Positions 1-8,122 are shown, counted from the first letter of the stretch. The stretch: DNA of 42,418 nt from Streptococcus sp. DD10 (GCF_001578805.1 NZ_KQ969158.1:28490-70907); one strand, 5' to 3'. Made by a program: numbers and translations. The notes: a model not told the origin generated them from the sequence alone.

Positions 1-1
1 T

Positions 2-313
2 GCCATCAGTAAACGTATCCGCCTACTGAGACTACAAAAGAACATCACCCAACAGCAACTCGAAGAGCTTGCGGATTTACCATTAAAATATACCTATAAA
101 CTAGAAAATCTTAAACCCAACATAAAAATAAAAACACTTGAGAAAATAATGGACGCTTTGGATACAGATATAGAAAGTTTCTTTGATATTTCTCTGACTG
201 AAAGCAATCCCCTGATAAATCAATTATTATTTAAGCTGGAAGAGTTATCACCTAGCAAACAAGAACGAGTCACGAAACTGCTGATTCATTTTTTAGATGA
301 GATAGAAAAATAA
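2..313 (+). CDS. XRE-family HTH regulator, 5' end cut by window edge
   Basis: The frame is open from base 2 to the TAA at 311-313, giving 103 residues with no start inside the window. The N-terminal part (KRIRLLRLQKNITQQQLEEL) reads as helices 1-2 of a Cro/CI-type helix-turn-helix. It is followed by a recognition-helix region (LADLPLKYTYKLEN) and a tail holding a MDALDTDIESFF stretch, which is typical of helix 5 in XRE regulators. It lies in an accessory stretch ending at tRNA-Lys, so it may be a leftover regulator of an integrated element. The target is unknown. Confidence 0.75.
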   Translation, partial: AISKRIRLLRLQKNITQQQLEELADLPLKYTYKLENLKPNIKIKTLEKIMDALDTDIESFFDISLTESNPLINQLLFKLEELSPSKQERVTKLLIHFLDEIEK

Positions 314-346
314 GCCAAGTCGAATATAAGCTGACTTGGCTTTTTG
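312..346 (+). terminator. Rho-independent terminator of the XRE gene
   Basis: Perfect 10-bp arms AAGCCAAGTC and GACTTGGCTT are separated by an 11-nt loop and followed by a T run. The hairpin starts at the stop codon. Confidence 0.85.
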
Positions 347-372
347 ATATTCTATTATGTGACTATTAGTCC

Positions 373-800
373 GTCTCGCTCCGCTAGGTGCGAGACAAAA
401 AAATCACCCGCTATGCGGGTGCGCTATCTACGGTTATACCAAAAAACTCCAAACGCGATACAATAAAGGTGTTCAAGCCAATTGTAAAGCGAAAGGAGAA
501 GAAAAATTATCCAGTGGATGATTTTTGACGAAACCTAAAAGTAAAAAAGTTGAGGGCACAAAAGGCACATAGTTTATCACACACAAAGTGGATATGTTCT
601 ATCACATTGTGTTTACCTCTAAGTATAGACGAAAAGTCATTTATAATCAATATCAAAGTAGTTTGGGAGAAATATTCCACCGATTATGTAGTTATAAAGG
701 TATTGAAATTATCGAGGGTCACTTAATGCTAGATCATGTACATATGTTAGTCAGTATTCCACCAAGGATAAGTGTTTCAAGTTTCATGGGGTATTTATAC
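373..800 (+). mobile_element. IS200/IS605-family (IS200-like) remnant, left part
   Basis: The stretch contains the hairpin CACCCGC-tat-GCGGGTG (405-421), of the kind found at IS200 left ends, a second hairpin GTCTCGC...GCGAGAC (373-396), the usual untranslated leader, and a degraded tnpA. The right end is missing: the sequence switches to an IS630 remnant at about 800. IS200 elements lack terminal inverted repeats, so the left boundary is approximate. Confidence 0.65.
556..800 (+). pseudogene. tnpA: IS200-family transposase tnpA, frameshifted and truncated
   Basis: Y1 HUH transposase remnant. The reading frame from 556 gives AQKAHSLSHTKW, the typical N-terminus, but no ATG stands in front of it. 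Near 592-597 the frame changes by one base, after which YHIVFTSKYRRKVIYNQY continues to MGYL at about 795. The HUH dyad is present as DHVHML. The C-terminal half with the catalytic tyrosine is absent, replaced by IS630 sequence. Loss of the start, the frameshift and the truncation together mean it cannot make an active enzyme. Confidence 0.8.
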
Positions 801-1127
801 TCAATTGTTTTCAAAAAGCAACCTCGTCCATTTTCTGCTGACAGTGGACTTTAAAATATTTTTTTCCAATCCTTGAATAACTTCTTGAAGCTTATCAATG
901 ACAGCTTCCAATGATGGGAAAGCCTTATTTTTAAAACCTCGTTTTCGAATTTCTTTCCAGACTTGTTCAATAGGGTTCATTTCTGGTGTATAAGGTGGGA
1001 TAAAAGCCAACTCAATATTACTTGGAATCTCTAAGGTACTTGATTTATGCCATATAGCATTATCCATTACAAGTAAAATATAGTCATCTGGATAAGCTTG
1101 TGAAACTTGCCGTACGATGAATCTCTC
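801..1127 (-). pseudogene. IS630-family (IS630-Spn1-like) transposase, C-terminal fragment
   Basis: On the minus strand the frame can be read from about 1127 to the TGA at 801-803. It includes DYILLVMDNAIWHKS (a DDE aspartate) and IPPYTPEMNPIEQVWKEIRK, which carries the last acidic residue of the DDE triad (E in NPIEQVW). This is the C-terminal half of a DDE_3 transposase closely resembling IS630-Spn1 of pneumococcus. The N-terminal helix-turn-helix half and both terminal inverted repeats are missing. Its stop codon sits at the junction with the IS200 remnant. Confidence 0.8.
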
Positions 1128-1256
1128 AGGAGTTTTTCAATTTTCTCTATTTCTTCGTTTGTAAGTTTCATAACTACTATTATAAGATGTTTTTTTGATT
1201 TTAGTCTAGTATAAGTGAGTATCAGTTGGTAGAACAAAAGTAGAACAAATACGAAA

Positions 1257-1281
1257 AAAAGCCTTGATTACAAGGCTTTTG
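1257..1281 (-). terminator. Terminator of the 6S/tRNA-Lys transcript
   Basis: Perfect arms AAAAGCCTTG and CAAGGCTTTT flank a 4-nt loop. Read on the minus strand, the right arm is followed by a T run. It lies 13 nt beyond the tRNA 3' end. Confidence 0.85.
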
Positions 1282-1293
1282 GGTGATAAATGA

Positions 1294-1366
1294 TGCCCCC
1301 TGCAGGGCTCGAACCTGCGACCCATAGATTAAGAGTCTACTGCTCTACCAACTGAGCTAAGGAGGC
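1294..1366 (-). tRNA. tRNA-Lys (anticodon CTT)
   Basis: On the minus strand, acceptor arm GCCTCCT pairs with AGGGGGC (with G-T), the D arm is AGCTCAGTTGGTAGAGC, the anticodon loop CTCTTAA gives CTT, and the T arm is GCAGG-TTCGAGC-CCTGC. The discriminator base is A. The genomic bases after it read TCA, so CCA is not encoded. The sequence left of its 3' end is accessory debris, as expected beside a tRNA used as an integration site. Confidence 0.95.
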
Positions 1367-1370
1367 AAAT

Positions 1371-1560
1371 AAAAAGCTGTATTGGTGCCGAAACTTCACG
1401 GTTTGTATTGAACCCGCGCAATTAAGCAGGTGGGCAACTCGCTCTAACTGAAGCTGTTTCCGTGTGAGACGGCCTACATGCTGTTAGAAGTCTTTTGTTT
1501 CCCTAGTAATACAAAAAATAGTCGGTCAACACTTAAGTGTGAAGTCGTACACCACAGCGT
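1371..1560 (-). ncRNA. ssrS: 6S RNA (RNA polymerase-binding regulatory RNA)
   Basis: The gene-free stretch between rarA and tRNA-Lys holds a long RNA whose ends pair on the minus strand: 5' GCTGTGGTG with 3' CACC-a-ATACAGC. The internal sequence is largely complementary around an open centre, as in 6S RNA, and 6S lies near rarA (yrvN) in other Firmicutes too. A promoter stands directly upstream. The 3' end lies only a few bases from the 5' end of tRNA-Lys, so the two are probably co-transcribed and separated by RNase P. Exact ends are inferred from the terminal stem. Confidence 0.75.
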
Positions 1561-1572
1561 TTCTATGTTTAT

Positions 1573-1600
1573 ATGATACCACTTTTTCAAAAAAAATCAA
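1573..1600 (-). promoter_or_regulatory. Promoter of the 6S RNA
   Basis: On the minus strand there is a -35 TTGATT (1595-1600), a 16-bp spacer and a -10 TATCAT (1573-1578), placing the start near 1565. This matches the predicted 5' end of the 6S RNA. Confidence 0.6.
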
Positions 1601-1629
1601 GAGGAAAGTGCAATTTTTTGAAAAGGATT

Positions 1630-2901
1630 TCACAAGTTTCGTAATTTATCAATGGTTTCCTTGCGTTGCGCCAAGGCTCGTTCGTATTTGCCGGTATCTT
1701 CTGGAGTAAAATAGTGGTGATTTTGGATTTTTTCAGGGAGATAGTCTTGCTTGACCCAATTTCCAGGATAGTTGTGTGGATAGAGATAATCTTGGGCGTT
1801 GCCCAGTTCCTTGCTTCCACTGTAGTGACCATCACGCAGATGGCGAGGGATAGGCAGGTGGCCAGTTGTTTTGAGGTCTGCCAGCGCCTTATCCATAGCC
1901 ACATAGGCTGAGTTGGATTTTGGAGAGAGAGCCAAATCAATTACCACGTTGGCGATGAGAATACGGGCCTCGGGGAAGCCAATGCGCTCTGCAGCTTGCA
2001 GGGCTGTCACGGTATGAATCTGGGCATCAGGATTGGCGAGGCCGATATCTTCGTAGGCGATGACGGTTAGTCTTCGTGCCAAGCTTGGCAGATCCCCAGC
2101 TTCCACCAAACGAGCCGCATAGTGAAGACTAGCATTGACATCAGAGCCACGGATGGACTTTTGCAGGGCTGAAAGGACATCGTAGTGACCGTCCCCATCC
2201 TTGTCCATGGTAATATAGCTCCGTTGCAGGCTGTTTTCCATGATGTTAAGCGTGATGTGGCGGATGCCCTTGTCATTTTCGGGAGTAGAGAGAACGGCCA
2301 AATCTAGTGAATTAAAAGCAGAACGCAGGTCTCCATTTGTAGAGGTCGCGATGAAATCCAGTGCATCCTCATCTAGCTCAACTGGGAAATCAAAACCACG
2401 CTCAGGGTCAGTTAGAGCGATTTGAATCGCCTCTTTGACGTCTTGATTGGACAAGGGTTCTAACTCAAAAATCTGAACACGGCTACGAATGGCTGGAGTG
2501 ACAGAAAAGAAAGGATTTTCAGTCGTAGCCCCAATCATGATGACCTGACCACTTTCTAAGAGTGGCAAAAGAAAGTCTTGTTTGGTTTTGTCAAGTCGAT
2601 GGATTTCGTCTAGTAATAGGACGAGACCACCTGAAAATTTAGCTTCTTCAGCGATTTCTTGCAGTCGCTTCTTACTATCGACTGTCGCATTGAAGGTTCG
2701 AAAGGCATACTTGGTCGTTCCAGCGATGGCTGAGGCGATACTGGTCTTGCCGATTCCTGGAGGTCCGTAGAGAATCATGGAGGACAGGCGATTGGCTTCC
2801 ACCATGCGACGGATAATTTTTCCAGGTCCGACCAGATGCTCCTGACCGATGACCTGGTCGATGGTTTTTGGGCGCATGCGAAGCGCGAGATTGTCTGGCA
2901 T
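1630..2901 (-). CDS. rarA: Replication-associated recombination protein A (RarA/MgsA AAA+ ATPase)
   Basis: 423-aa clamp-loader-like AAA+ ATPase acting at stalled replication forks. Visible motifs are Walker A GPPGIGKTS, Walker B LLLDEIHR, sensor-1 region GATTENP, SRV(Q) with the arginine finger, and the C-terminal tetramerisation region with YEDIGLANP, HYSGSKELG and DYLYPHNYPGNW, all typical of RarA. I chose the ATG at 2901 (MPDNLALRMRP), preceded by AGAAAGGA, rather than the in-frame ATG at 2919, because the RBS lies between them and family members start here. It is divergent from the DUF3013 gene and followed by the 6S RNA gene on the same strand. Confidence 0.95.
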   Translation of the reverse strand: MPDNLALRMRPKTIDQVIGQEHLVGPGKIIRRMVEANRLSSMILYGPPGIGKTSIASAIAGTTKYAFRTFNATVDSKKRLQEIAEEAKFSGGLVLLLDEIHRLDKTKQDFLLPLLESGQVIMIGATTENPFFSVTPAIRSRVQIFELEPLSNQDVKEAIQIALTDPERGFDFPVELDEDALDFIATSTNGDLRSAFNSLDLAVLSTPENDKGIRHITLNIMENSLQRSYITMDKDGDGHYDVLSALQKSIRGSDVNASLHYAARLVEAGDLPSLARRLTVIAYEDIGLANPDAQIHTVTALQAAERIGFPEARILIANVVIDLALSPKSNSAYVAMDKALADLKTTGHLPIPRHLRDGHYSGSKELGNAQDYLYPHNYPGNWVKQDYLPEKIQNHHYFTPEDTGKYERALAQRKETIDKLRNL

Positions 2902-2957
2902 AGCAGTCCTTTCTAACATGGATTTTCTGATGTATATGTGGTAAGATGGTAGTATCT

Positions 2958-2966
2958 ATTTTAGCA
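2958..2966 (-). promoter_or_regulatory. Extended -10 promoter of rarA
   Basis: Minus-strand TGCTAAAAT matches an extended -10 (TGnTAAAAT). No convincing -35 is seen, which is normal for extended -10 promoters in streptococci. Confidence 0.5.
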
Positions 2967-3016
2967 TATTTCTGAGCAATCGGGGCGATTAAAGAGTCGC
3001 ATAGAAAGAGGACAAA

Positions 3017-3487
3017 ATGGCAACATACGGATTTTTAGATGTTTTACAGGAAGAGTTGGACAAGAACTTTCCCTTTGACTATGAGATTAGCTGGGATAAG
3101 CGCAACCATGCGGTAGAAGTGAGTTTTCTATTGGAAGCGCAAAACGCTACAGGTGTGGAGATGGTGGATGAAGACGGAGAGGTTTCGTCAGACGATATCC
3201 TCTTTGAGGAAGCAGTCCTTTTCTACAATCCTGCCAAGTCAACAGTCAATGAGGAAGATTATTTAACAGTCATCCCTTACCTGCCTAAAAAAGGATTTTC
3301 TCGTGAGTTTTTAGCTTATTTTGCTCTTTTTCTCAAAGATACAGCCGAGGTTGGGCTGGATGCGCTCATGGACTTTTTGGAAGACCCAGAAGCAGAGGAA
3401 TTTGTCATGGAATGGAACCAAGAAGTCTTTGAAGAAGGGAAAGCAGGATTGGAAGAGGGAGAATTTTACCCTTATCCGAGGTATTAG
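3017..3487 (+). CDS. DUF3013 family protein
   Basis: 156-aa acidic cytoplasmic protein of unknown function, conserved in streptococci and recognised by its start (MATYGFLDVLQEELDKNF) and acidic C-terminus ending YPYPRY. There is no signal peptide or membrane segment. The ATG at 3017 follows AGAGGA. In the pneumococcal relatives I remember, it lies close to prmA. Here a large restriction-modification gene begins 26 nt after its stop, so the foreign gene is probably read from this gene's promoter. Confidence 0.85.
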   Translation: MATYGFLDVLQEELDKNFPFDYEISWDKRNHAVEVSFLLEAQNATGVEMVDEDGEVSSDDILFEEAVLFYNPAKSTVNEEDYLTVIPYLPKKGFSREFLAYFALFLKDTAEVGLDALMDFLEDPEAEEFVMEWNQEVFEEGKAGLEEGEFYPYPRY

Positions 3488-3513
3488 GGAACAAGAAATA
3501 TGAGAGGGAAAAA

Positions 3514-6500
3514 TTGATAACTAAAAAGAATTTTAAACAAGTTTTAGAAAGCCTGGAATTTAACGAGGATAAAACGGATTACTATATTCACCGTAAAAGT
3601 GGATTGGCGGTTGATTTTGCCCAAGAAAAACTGATTTACCCCGAAGAACAAGACTTTATCGTCAACGAACGCCAAACCTGCAATTTTGCCGCGCCCGAAA
3701 ACTTTGTCGTGTTTGAATGCGTGCATCGTTTGCTGGAAAAAGGCTATCCGCCGCAAAAAATAGAATTGGAAAAACGCTGGACGTTGGGACATTCGCAAAA
3801 AAGCGGACGCGCCGATATTTCCGTCTTTTTAGACGACGACAAAACCCAGCTTTTTATGATTGTTGAATGCAAAACCGCCGGCGCAGAATACAACAAAGCC
3901 TTGAAAATCTTAAAAGAAGACGGCGGTCAGCTGTTCAGCTATTGGCAACAGGACAAATCCACCCAATGCCTGTCGCTTTATGCCTCCGATTTTTCAGACG
4001 GCGAAGTCAGCTACAAAAACGACATTGTCTTGTGCCAAGACGACGCCAACTTGGTCAAACTCGCCGAAAAAGACGACAGCATCAAACTTTACCAATCCGC
4101 CTATAACGCCGAGCAACTGCACGAAGTTTGGACGGAAACCTATTCGCAGCAACTGCATGAAAACCTGATTTTCGGGCAAGATGCCGTTGCTTTGGATTTA
4201 AACCGTCAGCCCTTACGCAAAAAAGACCTCAAAGCCTTTTCCACAGACGACAAAATCATCAACCGTTTTGAAGAAATCTTGCGCCACAACGCCGTTTCCG
4301 ACAAAGAAAACGCCTTCAACCGCCTGATCGCGCTCTTTATCTGTAAATTGGTGGACGAAGAAAAAGACGATGATCAAGAAGTCGATTTTCAATATAAAGT
4401 CGGCACTGACACCTACGAAACGCTGCAAGACCGTTTGCAACAGCTCTATCAAATCGGCATGGAAAAATTCATGAAAGAAGAAATTTTCTATGTGCATAAC
4501 GATTACGCCGAGCATCTCTTTAAAGATTTAAATATCGACACCCGAGAACATGCCAAAAACATGTTGCAAGACACCATCCGCAAGCTGAAGTTTTACACCA
4601 ACAACGACTTTTCCTTTAAAGACGTGCATAACGAAGAACTCTTTTTGCAAAACGGCAAAATCGTGATGGAAATGGTGCAACTGTTTGAAAAATACCGCAT
4701 CAGTTACGCTTCCAAACATCAGTTTTTGGGCGACATGTTTGAACAGTTGCTAAATAAAGGCTTCAAGCAAAACGAAGGGCAATTTTTCACGCCCAGCCCG
4801 ATTACGCGCTTTATTTGGGATTGCCTGCCTTTACACAATATCGTGGAAAACTTGGGCGGTGCTTATCCGAAAGTGATTGATTACGCTTGTGGTTCGGGGC
4901 ATTTCTTGACCGAAGCGGTGGAAGCCATCAACGCCGTCAAGCCGTCTGAAAATAACGATTGGACGCAGGAGAGCATTTTTGGCATAGAAAAAGATTACCG
5001 CTTGGCGCGTGTGTCGCAAGTGTCGATGTTTATGAATGGCGCGGGCAACAGCAAGATTATTTTTGGCGATGGGCTGGACAACGGCAAAGGCATTGCCAAC
5101 GAAGCCTTTGACATTCTGGTTGCCAATCCGCCTTATTCCGTGTCTGCCTTTAAATCGCATTTAAAGCTGAAAAACAACGAATTGGACTTGCTGGAAACCA
5201 TCAGCAACAACGGTGGCGAGATTGAAGTCTTATTCTGCGAACGCATTGCCCAGCTGCTCAAATCGGGCGGCGTGGGCGCGGTGATTTTGCCCTCCAGCAT
5301 TTTAAGCAACGACAGCGGTAGCTACACCGCCGCCCGAGAACTGCTGCTAAATCGCTTCCGTTTCCGTGCGATCGTGCTTTTCGGCTCCAAAACCTTTGGC
5401 GCAACGGGTACCAACACCGCCGTGTTATTCTTCGAAAAAATCAGCTATCCGCCGCAACAAGACCGTTTGGCACGCGACCAAGCCGAAGCCGTGTTTAAGC
5501 AATTTCCGCTGCAACACCAAAAAGACCAAGCGGTACTCAACGCCTATTTAGAGACCATCGGCATGCCGTCTGAACTCTACGACAAAATCCGCCAACAAAG
5601 CTTAACTTGGGCGGAATTGTCCGAAAGCGACAACGAATATTTGGCGGCGCATTTCAAGGCCTTGCAAAGCAGCATGGCATTAAGCAAAACCGAAGAGAAA
5701 AATCATCCCGATGAAAAGGCGCAAAGTGCGGTCAAATTACGCAAGTTTTTTGCAAAATTCCAAGCCATGGAAACCGACAAAATCGCCTTGTTTGCCCTGC
5801 TTTACGGCGAACAAACCTTAATCATCACCGCACCGGGCGACAACGCCAAGCAAAAAGCCTTTTTGGGCTACGACTGGAGCAACCGCAAAGGCGCGGAGGG
5901 GATACAAATCCAACAGGCAGGCGGCAAACTCTACAACGACGCCGACCGCTTCGCCCCCGACACCCTCGCCGCTTGCGTGCGCAGTATGTTTGAACAGCAA
6001 ACCGCCAGCATTACAGGCGAGCAAGCTGACTACGCCAAAGTGGTGAATACGGCGGATATGATCGACTTCCAAGCGGTGGGCTTTAATCGGGCGATACGCA
6101 CCAGCGTGCAGAAAAAAGTGGAGATAGTGAGCAAGTTTGACGTTGTTCTGTTAGAAGATTTTCCAACAGAAATTAGAAAAGGAAAATCTATTACTGCTAA
6201 AAATACCATTTCTGGAGATTATAAAGTTGTTGCCGGCGGTAAAGATTTTGCTTATACACATAATGAATTTAATCGGGCAGAAAACACCATTACCATTAGT
6301 GCATCTGGGGCAAATGCTGGCTTTGTTAATTTTTGGGCAGAGAAAATTTTTGCGTCAGACTGTACAACTGTTAGGGGCGAAAATGATATAAGCAGCAAAT
6401 ATATTTATACCTATTTGCAGAGTATTCAAGAAAATATCTACGATTTAGCTCGAGGCGCAGCGCAACCGCACGTTTATCCTGATGATATTAAGCGTTTGCC

Positions 6501-7143
6501 AATTCCACGCCCACCATTTGAAATCCAAACCCAGATTGTGGAAGCCTGCGAAAAACTTGATGAAGAATACAATCAAACCCGAATGAAGATTGAGGAATAT
6601 CGGGCGGAGATTGAATCCTTCTTCACCGATATTCAAGGAGAAACCAAACGACTTGATGAGGTAATGGATTTACGTGCAGGCGATTTTGTTCGGGCAAATG
6701 AAATTCAAGATAATTTTGCTGATGGATTATTTCCTTGTTATGGCGGAAATGGATTGCGTGGCTATGTCAAAACAATGACCAATGAAGGCGAATATAGCTT
6801 AATTGGGCGACAAGGCGCACTGTGTGGCAATGTGCATTTTGTAAAAGGACAATTCCATGCAACTGAACACGCGCTTGTGGTTTATCCTAAAATTCAAATT
6901 GAATCGTATTGGTTGTTTTATTTACTTAAATCAATGAATTTAAACCAATATTCCACTGGTACAGCTCAGCCGGGATTGTCCGTTAAAAACTTAGTTGGAA
7001 TAAAGATGACGATAATTCCATTTTCCGAACAGGAAAAAGTCGTAAGAAAAATCAAAGAACTGGAAGCTCAAATCACCGAATGCCAACAAAAACTGGACAG
7101 TATGGCAGATGCCAAAAAAGCGGTGTTGGATAAATATTTGTAA
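3514..7143 (+). CDS. Type IIG-like restriction-modification enzyme (nuclease, N6-adenine methylase and two recognition domains in one chain)
   Basis: 1209-aa protein that would cut and methylate DNA. Order of domains: an N-terminal PD-(D/E)xK nuclease (GRADISVFL with D101, then MIVECKT with E118 and K120); a helical HsdM-like linker; an HsdM-type N6-adenine methylase with GQFFTPSPI, motif I DYACGSGHF (456-464) and motif IV NPPY (538-541); two HsdS-like target recognition domains (about 880-1000 and 1050-1170), each followed by a coiled coil and containing GAAQP or GTAQPGLS. Two such domains predict a bipartite target. The frame is intact. The start is TTG at 3514 after GAGAGGG; an ATG just upstream is closed by a stop. 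From about 3540 to 6120 base and codon use is richer in GC (GCC, CGC, AAC) than the neighbours; from 6121 it becomes AT-rich. Three neisserial and one Haemophilus uptake sequence lie inside. Transfer from a Gram-negative donor is inferred. Confidence 0.9.
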   Translation: MITKKNFKQVLESLEFNEDKTDYYIHRKSGLAVDFAQEKLIYPEEQDFIVNERQTCNFAAPENFVVFECVHRLLEKGYPPQKIELEKRWTLGHSQKSGRADISVFLDDDKTQLFMIVECKTAGAEYNKALKILKEDGGQLFSYWQQDKSTQCLSLYASDFSDGEVSYKNDIVLCQDDANLVKLAEKDDSIKLYQSAYNAEQLHEVWTETYSQQLHENLIFGQDAVALDLNRQPLRKKDLKAFSTDDKIINRFEEILRHNAVSDKENAFNRLIALFICKLVDEEKDDDQEVDFQYKVGTDTYETLQDRLQQLYQIGMEKFMKEEIFYVHNDYAEHLFKDLNIDTREHAKNMLQDTIRKLKFYTNNDFSFKDVHNEELFLQNGKIVMEMVQLFEKYRISYASKHQFLGDMFEQLLNKGFKQNEGQFFTPSPITRFIWDCLPLHNIVENLGGAYPKVIDYACGSGHFLTEAVEAINAVKPSENNDWTQESIFGIEKDYRLARVSQVSMFMNGAGNSKIIFGDGLDNGKGIANEAFDILVANPPYSVSAFKSHLKLKNNELDLLETISNNGGEIEVLFCERIAQLLKSGGVGAVILPSSILSNDSGSYTAARELLLNRFRFRAIVLFGSKTFGATGTNTAVLFFEKISYPPQQDRLARDQAEAVFKQFPLQHQKDQAVLNAYLETIGMPSELYDKIRQQSLTWAELSESDNEYLAAHFKALQSSMALSKTEEKNHPDEKAQSAVKLRKFFAKFQAMETDKIALFALLYGEQTLIITAPGDNAKQKAFLGYDWSNRKGAEGIQIQQAGGKLYNDADRFAPDTLAACVRSMFEQQTASITGEQADYAKVVNTADMIDFQAVGFNRAIRTSVQKKVEIVSKFDVVLLEDFPTEIRKGKSITAKNTISGDYKVVAGGKDFAYTHNEFNRAENTITISASGANAGFVNFWAEKIFASDCTTVRGENDISSKYIYTYLQSIQENIYDLARGAAQPHVYPDDIKRLPIPRPPFEIQTQIVEACEKLDEEYNQTRMKIEEYRAEIESFFTDIQGETKRLDEVMDLRAGDFVRANEIQDNFADGLFPCYGGNGLRGYVKTMTNEGEYSLIGRQGALCGNVHFVKGQFHATEHALVVYPKIQIESYWLFYLLKSMNLNQYSTGTAQPGLSVKNLVGIKMTIIPFSEQEKVVRKIKELEAQITECQQKLDSMADAKKAVLDKYL
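3993..4002 (-). other. Neisserial DNA uptake sequence (DUS10), reverse orientation
   Basis: TTCAGACGGC is the exact reverse complement of GCCGTCTGAA, the 10-mer uptake signal scattered through Neisseria genomes. It lies within the coding sequence of the restriction-modification gene. Confidence 0.8.
4941..4950 (+). other. Neisserial DNA uptake sequence (DUS10)
   Basis: Exact GCCGTCTGAA, within the methylase domain just after motif I. The two preceding bases are AA rather than the AT of the 12-mer form. Confidence 0.8.
5563..5574 (+). other. Neisserial DNA uptake sequence, full 12-mer (AT-DUS)
   Basis: Exact ATGCCGTCTGAA, the extended form taken up most efficiently by pathogenic Neisseria. 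It is the third exact core within 1.6 kb. Confidence 0.85.
5724..5732 (+). other. Haemophilus-type uptake signal sequence (USS)
   Basis: Exact AAGTGCGGT core, preceded by A and followed by C, an A/T-rich stretch (AAATTA) and a second T-rich tract one helical turn further. This fits the extended Haemophilus influenzae USS consensus. Confidence 0.7.
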
Positions 7144-7170
7144 GTTTTTTATACAGAAAGAAGAAACTAT

Positions 7171-8121
7171 ATGGAAACATGGCAAGAGTTAAAAGTTACA
7201 GTGAAGCGTGAGGGGGAGGAACTGGTTTCCAATCTCTTGATTGAGCTGGGAGCGCAAGGTGTTGCGATTGAAGACAGTATGGACTATGTGGGAAATGTCG
7301 ATCGTTTCGGTGAGATTTTCCCAGAGGTCGAGCAGCAGGAAGAAATCATAGTGACCGCCTACTACCCTGAAACGGTGGATGTAGTGGCAGTTGAGGCAGA
7401 TTTGCAGGCTCGCCTAGCAGAATTGACAGATTTTATGGATTTGGGAGAGGTCAAAATGGGTACGACTGCTCTTTCTGAGGAAGACTGGGCAGACAATTGG
7501 AAGAAATACTATGAGCCAGCTCGTGTCACTCATGACTTGACCATCGTGCCGTCTTGGACAGACTATGAGGCGACTGCGGGAGAAAAGATTATCAAGCTAG
7601 ATCCTGGTATGGCCTTTGGGACAGGGACTCATCCAACCACTAAAATGAGCCTTTTTGCCTTGGAGCAGGTCCTTCGGGGTGGCGAGACAGTGCTCGATGT
7701 GGGAACTGGTTCAGGTGTCCTCTCCATTGCTAGCTCTCTTCTGGGTGCCAAGGAAATTTTCGCTTACGACCTGGATGATGTAGCTGTTCGGGTGGCCCAA
7801 GAAAATATTGAGCTCAATCCGGGTATGGAAAATATCCAGGTAGCAGCAGGCGATTTGCTTAAAGGTGTGGACATCGAGGCAGATGTGGTTGTGGCTAATA
7901 TCTTGGCGGATATTCTCATTCATCTGACAGAGGATGCTTATCGCTTGGTCAAGGATGAAGGCTACCTCATCATGAGTGGGATTATCAAGGACAAGTGGGA
8001 CATGGTGCGAGAGTCGGCTGAGTCAGCTGGATTCTTCCTTGAAACTCACATGATTCAAGGGGAATGGAATGCCTGTGTCTTTAAGAAAACCAAGGATATG
8101 TCCGGTGTGATTGGAGGCTAA
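7171..8121 (+). CDS. prmA: Ribosomal protein L11 methyltransferase
   Basis: 316-aa SAM-dependent enzyme that trimethylates ribosomal protein L11. It has the family N-terminus [11 protein letters not shown], the substrate loop [18 protein letters not shown] motif [15 protein letters not shown], acidic motif II AYDLDD and [10 protein letters not shown]. Length matches the family. The ATG at 7171 follows a modest RBS (GAAAGAAG). It ends one base before rsmE, whose RBS lies inside its last codons, so the two are translationally coupled. The restriction-modification gene ends 27 nt upstream without a terminator. Confidence 0.95.
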   Translation: METWQELKVTVKREGEELVSNLLIELGAQGVAIEDSMDYVGNVDRFGEIFPEVEQQEEIIVTAYYPETVDVVAVEADLQARLAELTDFMDLGEVKMGTTALSEEDWADNWKKYYEPARVTHDLTIVPSWTDYEATAGEKIIKLDPGMAFGTGTHPTTKMSLFALEQVLRGGETVLDVGTGSGVLSIASSLLGAKEIFAYDLDDVAVRVAQENIELNPGMENIQVAAGDLLKGVDIEADVVVANILADILIHLTEDAYRLVKDEGYLIMSGIIKDKWDMVRESAESAGFFLETHMIQGEWNACVFKKTKDMSGVIGG

Positions 8122-8122
8122 T

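Noticed and set aside
1067-1171. 34-codon minus-strand ORF beginning MKLTNEEIEKIEKLL
   Set aside because: It runs into the IS630 fragment in the wrong frame and has no RBS. The first 15 or so codons may be a scrap of a lost gene, but nothing supports expression.
3544-6636. Several long minus-strand ORFs inside the restriction-modification gene
   Set aside because: They are antisense shadows caused by its GC-rich codon use. None has an RBS or a recognisable domain.
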